From the NCBI GenBank assembly GCA_902769705.1, contig CACXPX010000003.1, forward strand, positions 62,001 to 126,000: a stretch of DNA of 64,000 bases. Direction: 5' to 3'. Numbering within the stretch: position 1 is the first letter of the stretch; each line of letters starts with the position of its first letter. Of the stretch, positions 1-8,881 are shown piece after piece. The translations under genes and the position numbers were made by a program. This stretch comes from an uncultured Prevotellaceae bacterium (lineage in GTDB: Bacteria; Bacteroidota; Bacteroidia; Bacteroidales; Bacteroidaceae). Below the pieces are notes generated by a model. That model ran no database searches and had not been told where the DNA came from. It saw only the letters and a program-made list of their open reading frames with translations.

Positions 1-1259
1 GGCATAGAGAAACCACCCATCATCGGGAAAACGCCACCAAAGCCGCCGAACGGTTGCTGGGCAGGCATCTGTTGTTTCTGTTCCTCAGAGACCAACAACT
101 CAGGATAGGTCGCGAAGTGGTGGTCAACGCAAGGAGCCAACAGCTTAGCATGTTGGTCGATGTATTTGTTGATGGCGCGGTTGCTCAACACTCCTTTCCG
201 CAACTCCTTATAGCGCACCTTCACCGCCTTTCGGAACGCGGGGTCCTGTAACAAGCGTTGCCAAAGTGCAGGAGTGGGTTGCGTGTTACCGCCCTCAAAA
301 CACCACGCTTCAATATTGTCAGCATTACAGAAGTTACAGTTGCCATAAGCCAGATTGTAATCCCACACCGGCCCTGCCACCAACTTGCCTCCCGTTCCAT
401 CAGCATGCAACTTCTCCTTATAGAAATAGGCGCTGCGTTTGTAGCCGTCGGCATTCAGGCTCAGCTCAGTATGGATGAAATAGTCGACAAACGAGGGAAC
501 ATCGATATAGCGGGCATAGCCGCGCTTGGGGTCAGCAAAATAGTCCGACTGAATAACCCGCTCCACCGTGTCCACGTAGCTCTCGATATACGCCAGCTGT
601 TCGGGTTGCAGCTTTTTCTTCTTCGGATAGATGCACGACCACGTAATCTGGCTGGTCATGATACCTTGGCCGATGCCTGGCACCTTCGAGGGGAATGTGG
701 CGTCTTCTTCGTCGTAGGTGTCAATCCTCAAGAGATAGCCACCTGTCACGTCGCGCCCTTCAACGTCGCTTTTCTTCAGCTTCGAGATGTTCACGCGCTC
801 GGCACCACGCTTGATTGCTTCTGACAGAATATAGATGCCTCTGTATTCGCCGTTAAACGTCAGTTCCACCATCTTCGTGCGAGGTCCCCAATGCCCCATA
901 TCGCGCCACAACTGGAATGCCAACGGGTCGCGAACGGCCGACACGTCGTTATAAGGAGCCAACAGAACCCAATCGCTATGGGCAGGCATACCCAGCAGGG
1001 AAGCTTCAATATCGCCACCCTTGCTATCGCGCAGTTCTATGGTGTATTTCTTTTGGTTGAACGAGAGCGAACTGTTGCCGCGAAGCTTAATACCTATCAG
1101 GCCGTCATAGTCGCCCACCTTCATGTGCGCCGTCACCTTGCGCTGGGCGTTGAGTGCTGTGTCGGCAGTAATAATTACTTTTTCAAGGGCTCCCCCTTTC
1201 GCTTGCATCGCCATTGAAGCGAGCACGAAGAGCATAACAGATAACAATCTTTTCATCAT
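1..1259 (-). CDS. CotH-like (spore coat protein H family) secreted protein, C-terminus cut by window edge
   Basis: About 419 codons are visible; the gene runs off the left edge, so the true end is unknown. Reading from 1259 it starts MMKRLLS and has a signal peptide (hydrophobic run, cleavage near AMQAKG). Early residues RGNSS...KKYTIEL and the later NADGYKRSAYFY...GPVWDYNLAYGN are the typical blocks of the CotH kinase-like fold. In Firmicutes CotH is a coat protein kinase; Bacteroidetes homologues are secreted, and their substrate is not known. The last visible part is Gly/Phe/Met-rich (FGGFGG, FPMMGGF), which resembles a linker. The start is supported by a promoter 20 nt upstream. It is divergent from the PL11 lyase across about 800 bp, so a link to pectin use is possible but unproven. 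Confidence 0.85.
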   Translation of the reverse strand, partial: MMKRLLSVMLFVLASMAMQAKGGALEKVIITADTALNAQRKVTAHMKVGDYDGLIGIKLRGNSSLSFNQKKYTIELRDSKGGDIEASLLGMPAHSDWVLLAPYNDVSAVRDPLAFQLWRDMGHWGPRTKMVELTFNGEYRGIYILSEAIKRGAERVNISKLKKSDVEGRDVTGGYLLRIDTYDEEDATFPSKVPGIGQGIMTSQITWSCIYPKKKKLQPEQLAYIESYVDTVERVIQSDYFADPKRGYARYIDVPSFVDYFIHTELSLNADGYKRSAYFYKEKLHADGTGGKLVAGPVWDYNLAYGNCNFCNADNIEAWCFEGGNTQPTPALWQRLLQDPAFRKAVKVRYKELRKGVLSNRAINKYIDQHAKLLAPCVDHHFATYPELLVSEEQKQQMPAQQPFGGFGGVFPMMGGFSM

Positions 1260-1278
1260 AACATCTATTTTCGACCGA

Positions 1279-1310
1279 CAAAGTTACACAAAATCGCGGG
1301 CAGAACCAAA
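1279..1310 (-). promoter_or_regulatory. Bacteroidetes-type promoter of the CotH-like gene
   Basis: On the minus strand TTTG (1307-1310) is followed after exactly 20 nt by TAACTTTG (1279-1286). This matches the -33 TTTG and -7 TAnnTTTG consensus of Bacteroidetes housekeeping sigma. The ATG lies 20 nt further down. Confidence 0.75.
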
Positions 1311-1467
1311 AGAAAAAGCTTTCTTTTTTTCGCCAAAATGAAGAAACTTTACATTTATGGGAAAAGCCACATCATTTTGAGGATGAGACAAAGCCGTCTT
1401 CAAACATGTTGACTTCATATTCATCATCATTTAGCAGCACGCACTTACAAGCCTCCAAAATGTCAAG

Positions 1468-1765
1468 ATAATTCCGAATTATAGCCCTTAAAAACGGCCT
1501 GTTTTCTGAAGTAAACAAGATTTTGGTGCGAAAAACGCAAAAAATCGACATTTCCAGAAGTCGCTGATATTCAACAACTTCCGTTTTTCTTACATTTTCA
1601 GCTCCTGCAAAAGCAATGCTTTCGCCTTGTCACTTGTGGCTTCTGAGCCCGTCACTTATAACATCTAAGGCCGTCAGATGCCACAAGTGAGCGCGTCAGA
1701 TGCCACATATGACACCCTCAGAAGCCACAAGTGACAAATTCACCCTTCAAAAGTGGAGAGAAAAG
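1468..1765 (+). repeat. Dispersed intergenic element, copy A (~298 bp)
   Basis: This stretch aligns along its whole length with the reverse complement of 58038-58357. Shared anchors in the same order are ATAATTCC-AATT-TAG-CC-TAAAAACGG at the start, ACTTCCGTTTT-CTTACAT in the middle, ATGCTTT, a 22-bp-periodic array (1628-1737), and GTGGAG/GGGAGT-GAAAAG at the end. There is no convincing ORF in it. It fills most of the gap between the CotH gene and the PL11 lyase gene. A non-autonomous mobile element, a structured RNA or a protein-binding array are all possible; none is demonstrated. Confidence 0.8.
1628..1737 (+). repeat. 22-bp periodic array in copy A (five clear units)
   Basis: Units begin at 1628, 1650, 1672, 1694 and 1716, each exactly 22 bp with no spacers. 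The first two read like GTCACTTGTGGCTTCTGA; the last three are the inverted form TCAGATGCCACAAGTGA. A weaker unit with ATGCTTT precedes at 1606-1627. Opposite units can pair into hairpins. Confidence 0.8.
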
Positions 1766-2019
1766 AGCATAAAAATCACTTTTTCACCTCTATTTCCACT
1801 CTAGATTGAACGATAAAGTTGACAAGATTTTGTAATGGAAATTCATAATAATTAAAGCAATTATCAACGGCCATTATCTGCTTTTTAACCACGTTAAAAG
1901 TAATGGTTTCCGACACCTCTTTTTCCTTCTTTTTTTCCGTAAAATGATAAAAAATCGAAAAGTTGAGATGATTTTGCAAATTATTAGGCGATAGAGCACG
2001 TTTTTCGGTAGAAAATGAT

Positions 2020-2027
2020 TACTTTTG
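2020..2027 (+). promoter_or_regulatory. Promoter -7 element of the PL11 lyase gene
   Basis: TACTTTTG, 33 nt before the ATG, fits TAnnTTTG. No clear -33 TTTG is present at the normal distance, so expression may depend on an activator. Confidence 0.55.
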
Positions 2028-2060
2028 CAACGGGAAAACTGATAATTCAATCTACTAAAT

Positions 2061-5000
2061 ATGAAAAGACTTTTATTGGCAGCTATTGCGCTTCTTGCGC
2101 TTGCCCCTACAGCCCGCGCTCAGCGCATAACCGACGCACTCGACCGCGGCATCGTAGCCGTTCCCGCACAAGAAGGCGGACGACTCGTCACATGGAGAAT
2201 GTTTGGCGAGGAATACTATGATACTCAGTACAACCTCTATCGAAACGGAACGAAGGTGAACGCAGAGCCCTTGAGCGTCTCCAACTTCATCGACACGGGC
2301 GGATCATCCACCAGCACATATCAGGTGGAACCCATCATGCACGGTGTGGTCGGAGAACGGTCGGCAAGTGTGAAGTCGTGGGCAAACAACTGGTTGGACG
2401 TCAGGGTGAAGCCCGTGGTGAACCGCGCCGGCAAAACCATCGGCAACTCTGTGGCTGGCAACACCAGCGGCAACGACACCACCACCCCTGGCTACACGCT
2501 CAACGATGTTTCGTTGGCTGATGTCGACGGTGACGGCGTGGTGGAACTCATCGTGAAGCGCAACAACTCGCAAGGCAACTTGCGACAGGCCTCGAACAAA
2601 ACCGACTTCAACCTCTACGAATGCTATAAGCTGAACGGCGAACGTCTGTGGTGGATTGACCTCGGGCCTAACCTCATGGCTGGCGCCGACGAGCAATGGG
2701 ATATGGTTGGCTACGACTGGGATCAAGACGGAAAGGCCGAGATGATTATGCGTGGCGCCGACAACATGATTATTCACACGGCAAGTGGTGCAACCATCAA
2801 CATCGGCAACATGAACACGGGCTTTGGCAGCAGCGACCGCCCCGAATACACAGGCACAGGCAACGAATACTTGCTCTACCTGAACGGTGAAACTGGTGAG
2901 CCCTACGGATGGAATGGGCAACAGAACTGGACTCCACAAGCCTATCCCCTACCTCAGTTCGAAAAGAACGAGACCACGGGCGACGCTAACGTATGGGGCG
3001 ACTTGGGACACCGCATGCAGAAACATTACATTGGCGCTCCCTATATCAACGGCCGCAAGGCCAGCATCTTCCTCGGGCGCGGTTGCTACACCAGAATCAA
3101 GGCTTGCGCGCTGGACGTGAACCCGACCACGCATGAGCTGACGGTTGTCTGGCGTTGGAACTGCTACGAAGGCGGCTCTCCTTGGTTTGGCAACGGCTTC
3201 CACAACTTCGCCATTGCCGACGTTGATATGGACGGACGCGACGAGATTGTCTACGGCTCCATGATTCTCGACGACACGGGCTACGGACTGGCCACCACAG
3301 GACTCGGGCACGGCGATGCTCAGCATTGTGGCGACCTCGACCCTTATCGTTGGGGGCTTGAGCAGTTCACCTGTCAAGAAGGCGCTCAAGGCAATAGCTA
3401 TTGGAACGCCACTACAGGTCAGCTCTACTATCGCAAGAGCGATGGTGGAGACGATGGTAGGGCTTTGGCCGGCAACTTCACCGACCTCTATCCCGGCGGA
3501 CAGGGACGAAGCGTGTCGTCGGGTGTCATTGGCCTCTCGTGCGACAAAGTGGTAGACACCAACGGCGACGCTATGTCGGGCAGCTACGCCAATCTGAACA
3601 ACCGAATCTACTGGGATGGCGACCTGCTCGACGAGATATTCAACTCGAAGAATGGCGCCAACCGTCCCGGCCATATCTTCAAATGGGGCGGCAATGTCAT
3701 CACCACCTTTGATGGAATTACCAACAACTGGACGAAGTGCAACCCTTCGGCTCAGGGCGACATCATCGGCGACTGGCGCGAGGAAGTGGTGTTGAGGCTT
3801 GCCGACAATTCCGCCTTACGCATCTATACCACTAACTATCCCACGGAATACGGAATCTACACGCTTTGGCACGACCATCAATACCGCAACGCAATGGCTT
3901 GGCAATGCGTGGGTTACAACCAGCCGCCTCACCCCAGCTTCTTCTTAGGTAACGTGGAGAAAATCACAGTTGCCCCGCCACCTCTTATATTGCGTGGACG
4001 TACGGAGGTAAACGATGGGGCAACCATTCAAACCACCAACGAACACCTTCTTGTCTCTGGCTATGAAGACAAAACCATCACCGTGGCCGATGGTGCCGAA
4101 CCCTACATTCTGACGGTGAACGCTCCAGCATGGGTTCAGGGGACAGGAGCCAAACAAGCCGTGAGCAGCACACCAAAGTCACCACAACGTAAAGTTGAGA
4201 CATATACCACAACGCTTCAAGGCGGCGCTTTCGGCGGAGAAACCCGACTGGTGAAACAAGGTGAGGGCGTTTTGGTGTTGCCCAATGTCGTAGAGAAACA
4301 CTCGGGTAATACCGATGTGTGGAACGGCACTTTAGTGTTCGACGGCACGATGGAGAAGTCGCCTGTTTGGCTGAACCGCCATACGACGCTCATCTCCGAT
4401 GGCGGACAGTTCCTCGGCGGTCTGAAGGCTGACTACAACGCCACTATCCTGCCAGGTGGAGCCGACAAGTTGGGCAGCGTATCAGCTACGAAACTTGAAC
4501 TGGGCTTTGGTTCTCGCGTGGTCTTTGACGTCAATGGCGAAAACATCGACAAACTGAACGCCAAGACAATGGTCGTGGAGAAAAAAACTTGGCAATATGG
4601 TCCTAAATACAAAACACCCATATTCGAGTTCAACAACGTGAATGATTTGGCCGATGGGAAATACGAAATCGGACAAGTGGACGAAATAACTGGCGATATT
4701 AGCGACATTCTTGTTGAAGGCATCAGCGGCAGACGTTTCGAACTGCTTTGGGAGAACGGAAAAGTCTATCTGTTGCTCGAGACAATGCGCCAGCCTACTA
4801 CTGTCGTCTGGAACGGCACCTCCGCCAACAACGTTTGGGACCTTGCCGTCACAGAGAACTTCCTACTTGATGGGGAGAGCGTGTTTGCTGTGGCTGGCGA
4901 TGATGTGGTCTTCAACGACGAAGCCTCATCGGGAACGGTGGTGGTGAAAGGTGCTGTAAGTCCGAAATCCATCACATTCGACAACAGTTCGAAAGCCTAC

Positions 5001-6716
5001 ACCCTGAAAGGCGACAGCATTCTCGGTGAACCTACGCTGACAAAGAACGGTACAGCCCGACTGACCGTCAACAACGAGAACCGCATGGGAGCTACGACCA
5101 TCAACGGCGGTACGCTCTCCGTGAACGCTTTGGCCAACAACACGGGCATCACCTATGGAGCTTTGGGCAATGTCAAGCAGACCATCACCATCAACGACGG
5201 CGCTGCGCTCAGCGTTAGCATGCCTGTCATTACCGACCAGCGAATCTACGTCAAAGGCAACGCCACGCTCGATGTGCCATCAGGTATCTCCTTCACCATC
5301 AACAAGGGCTTGATTGGTAGTGGCTCCACCGTAACAAAGACAGGTTCTGGCGGGCTCACGACGGGAGCCTCGAACACCTATTCGCAACTCATTATCAAGG
5401 CCGGTTCGGTGAGTTGCAACGGAGCAAACAACATCGACCAACTGCCTAAGACTGTTGAGTTCCAAGGTGGTACACTCTGGGCAGCCAACAACGAGAGCAC
5501 GAATATATCTAACAGCGCCAACCTCGTTGTTCCAAAAGGAAAAACAGGAACGTTCTACGGAGGATTCCGCTCCACTTATACGGGCACACTCACGGGCGAG
5601 GGCACATTCAACGTCTATACGGGTGGTGTGCGCTGCTATTTCGATGGCGACTGGAGTCAGTTCAGCGGCACTATTAATGTTGGGAAAAACAACCGCCAGA
5701 ACAAAAAGACCTATGACCCCAGTTTCATGTACCGTAACACGAAGGGCCTTCCTAATGCCACCGTCAACGTGCAACAAGACGTCATGATGAGCAACGAAGG
5801 CAAAGACATGGTCATCGGAAAAGTGACGGGCAGTGGCACGCTGACCGGTTCAGGCCGATGGATTCTGGGTAGCAACGACAAAGACTTCTACATGAATACC
5901 GAGATAGGCGTCACCTACGAGCGCAAAAACGCCTATGGCGGTAACATCGGAAAGAGCACTTCGCCAGTCGTGAAACGTGGCGCGGGAAGAATGATGATGC
6001 AGAATGTCGGGAAAATCAACGGCACGTTGACCGTTGAACAAGGAACCGTGTCGTTCAACAATGCCGATCTCTCGACACTTGTCAACGGCTCTAACGCCAC
6101 AACCATCAAGAACGGAGGTCGCCTGACGGGTCAAGGGTTGCTTTACTCGTTGGCGGTGGAAAGCGGTGGAGAGGTTATTCCCTGCGGCTCATATCTCAAC
6201 GAAAAAACTCCCGGCACGTTGAAGGTTAACCAACTCATGCGCTTCGACAAGGGCTCAACGGTTACCTTCCTCTTCAACGGCATCAAGAAGTCTACACTTC
6301 AGACGGCACGTCTGACCCTGAACGGAACGATTAAGGTGACGTTGCTCAACGACTACACACCGAAGAGTGGCGACGAGTTCACGCTGTGGACCGCTACAGG
6401 CTCAGTTACGGGAACGCCCACCTTTGACCTTCCCGAACTGCCCGACGGACTTACATGGGACACTTCAGGGCTGACGGGACAGACGGGAGTGTTGAGAGTT
6501 GTCGAAAACTCATCGTTAGGCATAGGCGACATATTGGCAGACACGCCTATTACCTGCGAAGTGTTCACAGCCAGCGGATTACACGTAACCACATTCCAAT
6601 GTGTGAAGGCTGAAGCTACCACGATGATTCGCAAAAAAACTTTGCCACAAGGAACTTACATCTTGAAGATGCAAAGCGAGAATCAATTGGAAGTGAAGAA
6701 AGTTGTGGTTAAATAA
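2061..6716 (+). CDS. Rhamnogalacturonan lyase (PL11 family) with long C-terminal beta-strand-repeat region and sorting module
   Basis: Secreted 1551-residue protein. After a signal peptide (cleavage near ARAQ), residues ~20-640 match PL11 rhamnogalacturonan lyases: the opening DRGIVAVPAQEGGRLVTWRM, and Asp-rich calcium loops of the beta-propeller (DVDGDG, DWDQDG, DVDMDG). PL11 enzymes cut the rhamnose-galacturonate backbone of pectin RG-I by beta-elimination. Usual PL11 proteins are about 600-700 residues; here some 850 more follow, containing repeats of the autotransporter-associated beta-strand type (for example LTKNGTARLTV...TTINGGTLSV near 1005). The last ~75 residues (FTASGLHV...LPQGTYILKM...KKVVVK) resemble a type IX secretion sorting domain. 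It faces the esterase, CE12 and GH28 genes, which should act on the same polymer. Catalysis is inferred from family membership. Confidence 0.88.
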   Translation: MKRLLLAAIALLALAPTARAQRITDALDRGIVAVPAQEGGRLVTWRMFGEEYYDTQYNLYRNGTKVNAEPLSVSNFIDTGGSSTSTYQVEPIMHGVVGERSASVKSWANNWLDVRVKPVVNRAGKTIGNSVAGNTSGNDTTTPGYTLNDVSLADVDGDGVVELIVKRNNSQGNLRQASNKTDFNLYECYKLNGERLWWIDLGPNLMAGADEQWDMVGYDWDQDGKAEMIMRGADNMIIHTASGATINIGNMNTGFGSSDRPEYTGTGNEYLLYLNGETGEPYGWNGQQNWTPQAYPLPQFEKNETTGDANVWGDLGHRMQKHYIGAPYINGRKASIFLGRGCYTRIKACALDVNPTTHELTVVWRWNCYEGGSPWFGNGFHNFAIADVDMDGRDEIVYGSMILDDTGYGLATTGLGHGDAQHCGDLDPYRWGLEQFTCQEGAQGNSYWNATTGQLYYRKSDGGDDGRALAGNFTDLYPGGQGRSVSSGVIGLSCDKVVDTNGDAMSGSYANLNNRIYWDGDLLDEIFNSKNGANRPGHIFKWGGNVITTFDGITNNWTKCNPSAQGDIIGDWREEVVLRLADNSALRIYTTNYPTEYGIYTLWHDHQYRNAMAWQCVGYNQPPHPSFFLGNVEKITVAPPPLILRGRTEVNDGATIQTTNEHLLVSGYEDKTITVADGAEPYILTVNAPAWVQGTGAKQAVSSTPKSPQRKVETYTTTLQGGAFGGETRLVKQGEGVLVLPNVVEKHSGNTDVWNGTLVFDGTMEKSPVWLNRHTTLISDGGQFLGGLKADYNATILPGGADKLGSVSATKLELGFGSRVVFDVNGENIDKLNAKTMVVEKKTWQYGPKYKTPIFEFNNVNDLADGKYEIGQVDEITGDISDILVEGISGRRFELLWENGKVYLLLETMRQPTTVVWNGTSANNVWDLAVTENFLLDGESVFAVAGDDVVFNDEASSGTVVVKGAVSPKSITFDNSSKAYTLKGDSILGEPTLTKNGTARLTVNNENRMGATTINGGTLSVNALANNTGITYGALGNVKQTITINDGAALSVSMPVITDQRIYVKGNATLDVPSGISFTINKGLIGSGSTVTKTGSGGLTTGASNTYSQLIIKAGSVSCNGANNIDQLPKTVEFQGGTLWAANNESTNISNSANLVVPKGKTGTFYGGFRSTYTGTLTGEGTFNVYTGGVRCYFDGDWSQFSGTINVGKNNRQNKKTYDPSFMYRNTKGLPNATVNVQQDVMMSNEGKDMVIGKVTGSGTLTGSGRWILGSNDKDFYMNTEIGVTYERKNAYGGNIGKSTSPVVKRGAGRMMMQNVGKINGTLTVEQGTVSFNNADLSTLVNGSNATTIKNGGRLTGQGLLYSLAVESGGEVIPCGSYLNEKTPGTLKVNQLMRFDKGSTVTFLFNGIKKSTLQTARLTLNGTIKVTLLNDYTPKSGDEFTLWTATGSVTGTPTFDLPELPDGLTWDTSGLTGQTGVLRVVENSSLGIGDILADTPITCEVFTASGLHVTTFQCVKAEATTMIRKKTLPQGTYILKMQSENQLEVKKVVVK

Positions 6717-6751
6717 CCGACGAACCAGTCATAACAAATCATCAATAACAA

Positions 6752-6793
6752 AAGAATCGGGCGGGGAGAAAATGTTCACCACGCCCGATTCTT
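6752..6793. terminator. Bidirectional terminator between PL11 and esterase genes
   Basis: AAGAATCGGGCG and CGCCCGATTCTT form a perfect 12-bp stem with an 18-nt loop. It lies between convergent stop codons (6716 and 6795), directly after the esterase stop codon. Confidence 0.85.
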
Positions 6794-6794
6794 A

Positions 6795-7610
6795 TTATTT
6801 CGTTAGAGCAAGCCACGCACGCAACTCGTCGAGCATCTGGTTGTGATAAGGAAAAGTTTCTCTAAATCCGAATCCATGGCCGCCTGTAGGATAAACATGA
6901 AGAGCGCACGAGATTCCCGCCCGTTGCATGGCAGAATAGTAAGGTATGGCATTGGTGAGCGGTGGCACGGCGCGGTCGTCATTGGCAAGAATCAGAATAG
7001 TGGGAGGTGTTTCGTTGCTTTTGACAGCATTATAATTGGAGAATTCGTAGACGAGTTCCTTATCGTTCTTCTGCTGACCAAGGAAACCGTTGACAGAGCC
7101 TTTGTGCGTCTCGTTCTCATCCATCGAGATGACAGGGTAGAAAAGGATTGCAAAGTTTGGACGCAGATTCTCTGGGGCATGCGTACAGACGGTTGAGGCC
7201 AGATGTCCACCAGCTGAAAAGCCCATGATGCCAACAGCAGAGGGATTGATACGCCATACTTGCGCACTATCGCGAACCGTCTTCATTGCGTTGTAAGCAT
7301 CCGACATAGGAATTGAGCGGTCGCCATTAGGCATTCTATATGTCAAAACGAAATATGCGATGCCTTGTTGGTTGAAAAAGTCTGCCCAATCGTGTCCTTC
7401 GTTCTGCATAGACAGATGAGAATATCCACCACCAGGACAATCTACAATAGCCTTACCCGAAGGTTGCTCGGGCAGATAGCAGTCGAGTACCGACTTGCCA
7501 TCAGGAGAAAGCGTGAGCATGAAACGTTGAGCCGTTTGTGCATAAAGTATCGATGCCATAGGAGAAAAAAGGCAACAAAGGACAAATATGGTATAAACTT
7601 TTAATTTCAT
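6795..7610 (-). CDS. Alpha/beta-hydrolase esterase, probably polysaccharide deacetylase (BD-FAE/acetylesterase type)
   Basis: 271 residues with a signal peptide (cleavage near LYAQ), so periplasmic or exported. The oxyanion-hole motif PGGGYSHLS (~59-67), nucleophile motif GFSAGGH (Ser ~132), acidic residue in NDDRAVPP and catalytic His in GGHGFGF give a complete alpha/beta-hydrolase triad. This family removes acetyl or feruloyl groups from plant polysaccharides. It is the last gene of a minus-strand set after GH28 and CE12, 27 bp downstream of the CE12 stop, so deacetylation of pectin side groups is the likely job. The exact ester is not visible from sequence. Confidence 0.82.
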   Translation of the reverse strand: MKLKVYTIFVLCCLFSPMASILYAQTAQRFMLTLSPDGKSVLDCYLPEQPSGKAIVDCPGGGYSHLSMQNEGHDWADFFNQQGIAYFVLTYRMPNGDRSIPMSDAYNAMKTVRDSAQVWRINPSAVGIMGFSAGGHLASTVCTHAPENLRPNFAILFYPVISMDENETHKGSVNGFLGQQKNDKELVYEFSNYNAVKSNETPPTILILANDDRAVPPLTNAIPYYSAMQRAGISCALHVYPTGGHGFGFRETFPYHNQMLDELRAWLALTK

Positions 7611-7637
7611 GGGATTATCTGTTTATAGTTCATGTTT

Positions 7638-8879
7638 TCAATTACCATCAGGTTTCAGCGTCTCGAAGACAACAGATGGATACCACTCATAGGTCTCGAA
7701 ATAATCTGGGTGAGCGGGTGAGAAGTCTTGCCAATTAGCACGTAAATGACTGATAACGGGCAAGTCTGTAGCCTTCATACCCATCACCACCATCTTCGCC
7801 ACCTCGTATGCACCATAGGGATTGAAATGCGTATTGTCTGCCAAGGCTTTATCTTGCCCTGGAAAGGTATTGGCTGGATAATGGACAAGCGCCCGTTTGC
7901 TGTTTTCGAAACCTAAAGTCTCAAAAAACGTTCGCGTCATATCATGCAATTCTATCACAGGAATGCCTTCACGACGTGCCACCTCACGCATGGCGTCGGG
8001 ATAATCGCCATGAGTCTCCCGAATATGTGTGCCCGATTCATCGAACTGGCGACGCTGCGTTGGCGTCACGAATACCAGATGGCCACCTTTCTGTTGCACA
8101 ATGTCGACAAATCTCTTCAATGCAAAGGCGAAATTATAATAGGCGCCCGAACCTGGCCCCTTCTCTTTCTGGTCGTTGTGTCCGAATTCGCAAAACACAT
8201 AATCGCCAGACTTCATCATTGACAGAATTTTCTCCAAACGGTTTTGAGCCAAAAAGGAGGTGGCGGTTAGTCCGCTCTCCGCATGATTGCTGATACATAT
8301 ACTATCGTCAAACCAACAAGGAATCATCTGTCCCCACGATGCCCATGGTTCCTCGTTTTGGTCGACAACCGTCGAGTTGCCGCACAAAAACAAGGTTGTT
8401 GCTGTAGTGTCACGCTCAATGCGGATGCGGCTTACCGCTGGTGCGGGGCCGTTAAACTCAAGCGTCAGTCGGTCGTCCCAGTTCAGATACTCTTTCTCAC
8501 GGTCCTTGATGCGCACACTCATCTTTTCATTAATATAAGGAGAACGCTTGTTCACAACAAAACTGAAAGTCTCAAAACATCCCTTCTTCGTGATAACTTT
8601 ATCTATGAACAATCGGCGCGACTCTCCACGAACCACCGTTTGCGCGGGCTTCTTTTTATGTCCAAGGGTGACAGTTACCTTATAATTTCCATCAGGCACT
8701 TTTACCGAGAAGTAAAAAGGTGTCATGGCTCCCTTGACAGGCACACCATTCACATCGTAGCCATAGCCTAATGCATCGGTATAGGCTGGCTGTGATTTCG
8801 TCATGTCAAAATCAAACGTCTGTGCTGCAACAGTCGTTATCCACAACAATAATATAATAACCAAACTTGATTTCCTCAT
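7638..8879 (-). CDS. Rhamnogalacturonan acetylesterase (CE12, SGNH/GDSL family)
   Basis: Secreted protein of 413 residues with a signal peptide (cleavage near VAAQ). Residues ~20-155 form a beta-rich, carbohydrate-binding-like N-terminal domain. The SGNH domain follows with block I GNSTVVDQ (nucleophile Ser), block II ESGLTATSF, block III GHNDQ and block V DNTHFN (Asp/His). CE12 enzymes remove acetyl groups from rhamnogalacturonan so that lyases and GH28 enzymes can act. The ATG at 8879 lies 2 nt after the GH28 stop codon, indicating coupled expression; a TTG two codons earlier is possible but less likely. Confidence 0.88.
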   Translation of the reverse strand: MRKSSLVIILLLWITTVAAQTFDFDMTKSQPAYTDALGYGYDVNGVPVKGAMTPFYFSVKVPDGNYKVTVTLGHKKKPAQTVVRGESRRLFIDKVITKKGCFETFSFVVNKRSPYINEKMSVRIKDREKEYLNWDDRLTLEFNGPAPAVSRIRIERDTTATTLFLCGNSTVVDQNEEPWASWGQMIPCWFDDSICISNHAESGLTATSFLAQNRLEKILSMMKSGDYVFCEFGHNDQKEKGPGSGAYYNFAFALKRFVDIVQQKGGHLVFVTPTQRRQFDESGTHIRETHGDYPDAMREVARREGIPVIELHDMTRTFFETLGFENSKRALVHYPANTFPGQDKALADNTHFNPYGAYEVAKMVVMGMKATDLPVISHLRANWQDFSPAHPDYFETYEWYPSVVFETLKPDGN

Positions 8880-8881
8880 AA

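Noticed and set aside
1628..1737. CRISPR-like repeat in the 22-bp array
   Set aside because: Units are contiguous, without spacers, and differ in orientation.
1776..1979. 67-codon minus-strand ORF
   Set aside because: AT-rich, no recognisable domain, no promoter core or conserved start; probably chance in the long intergenic gap.
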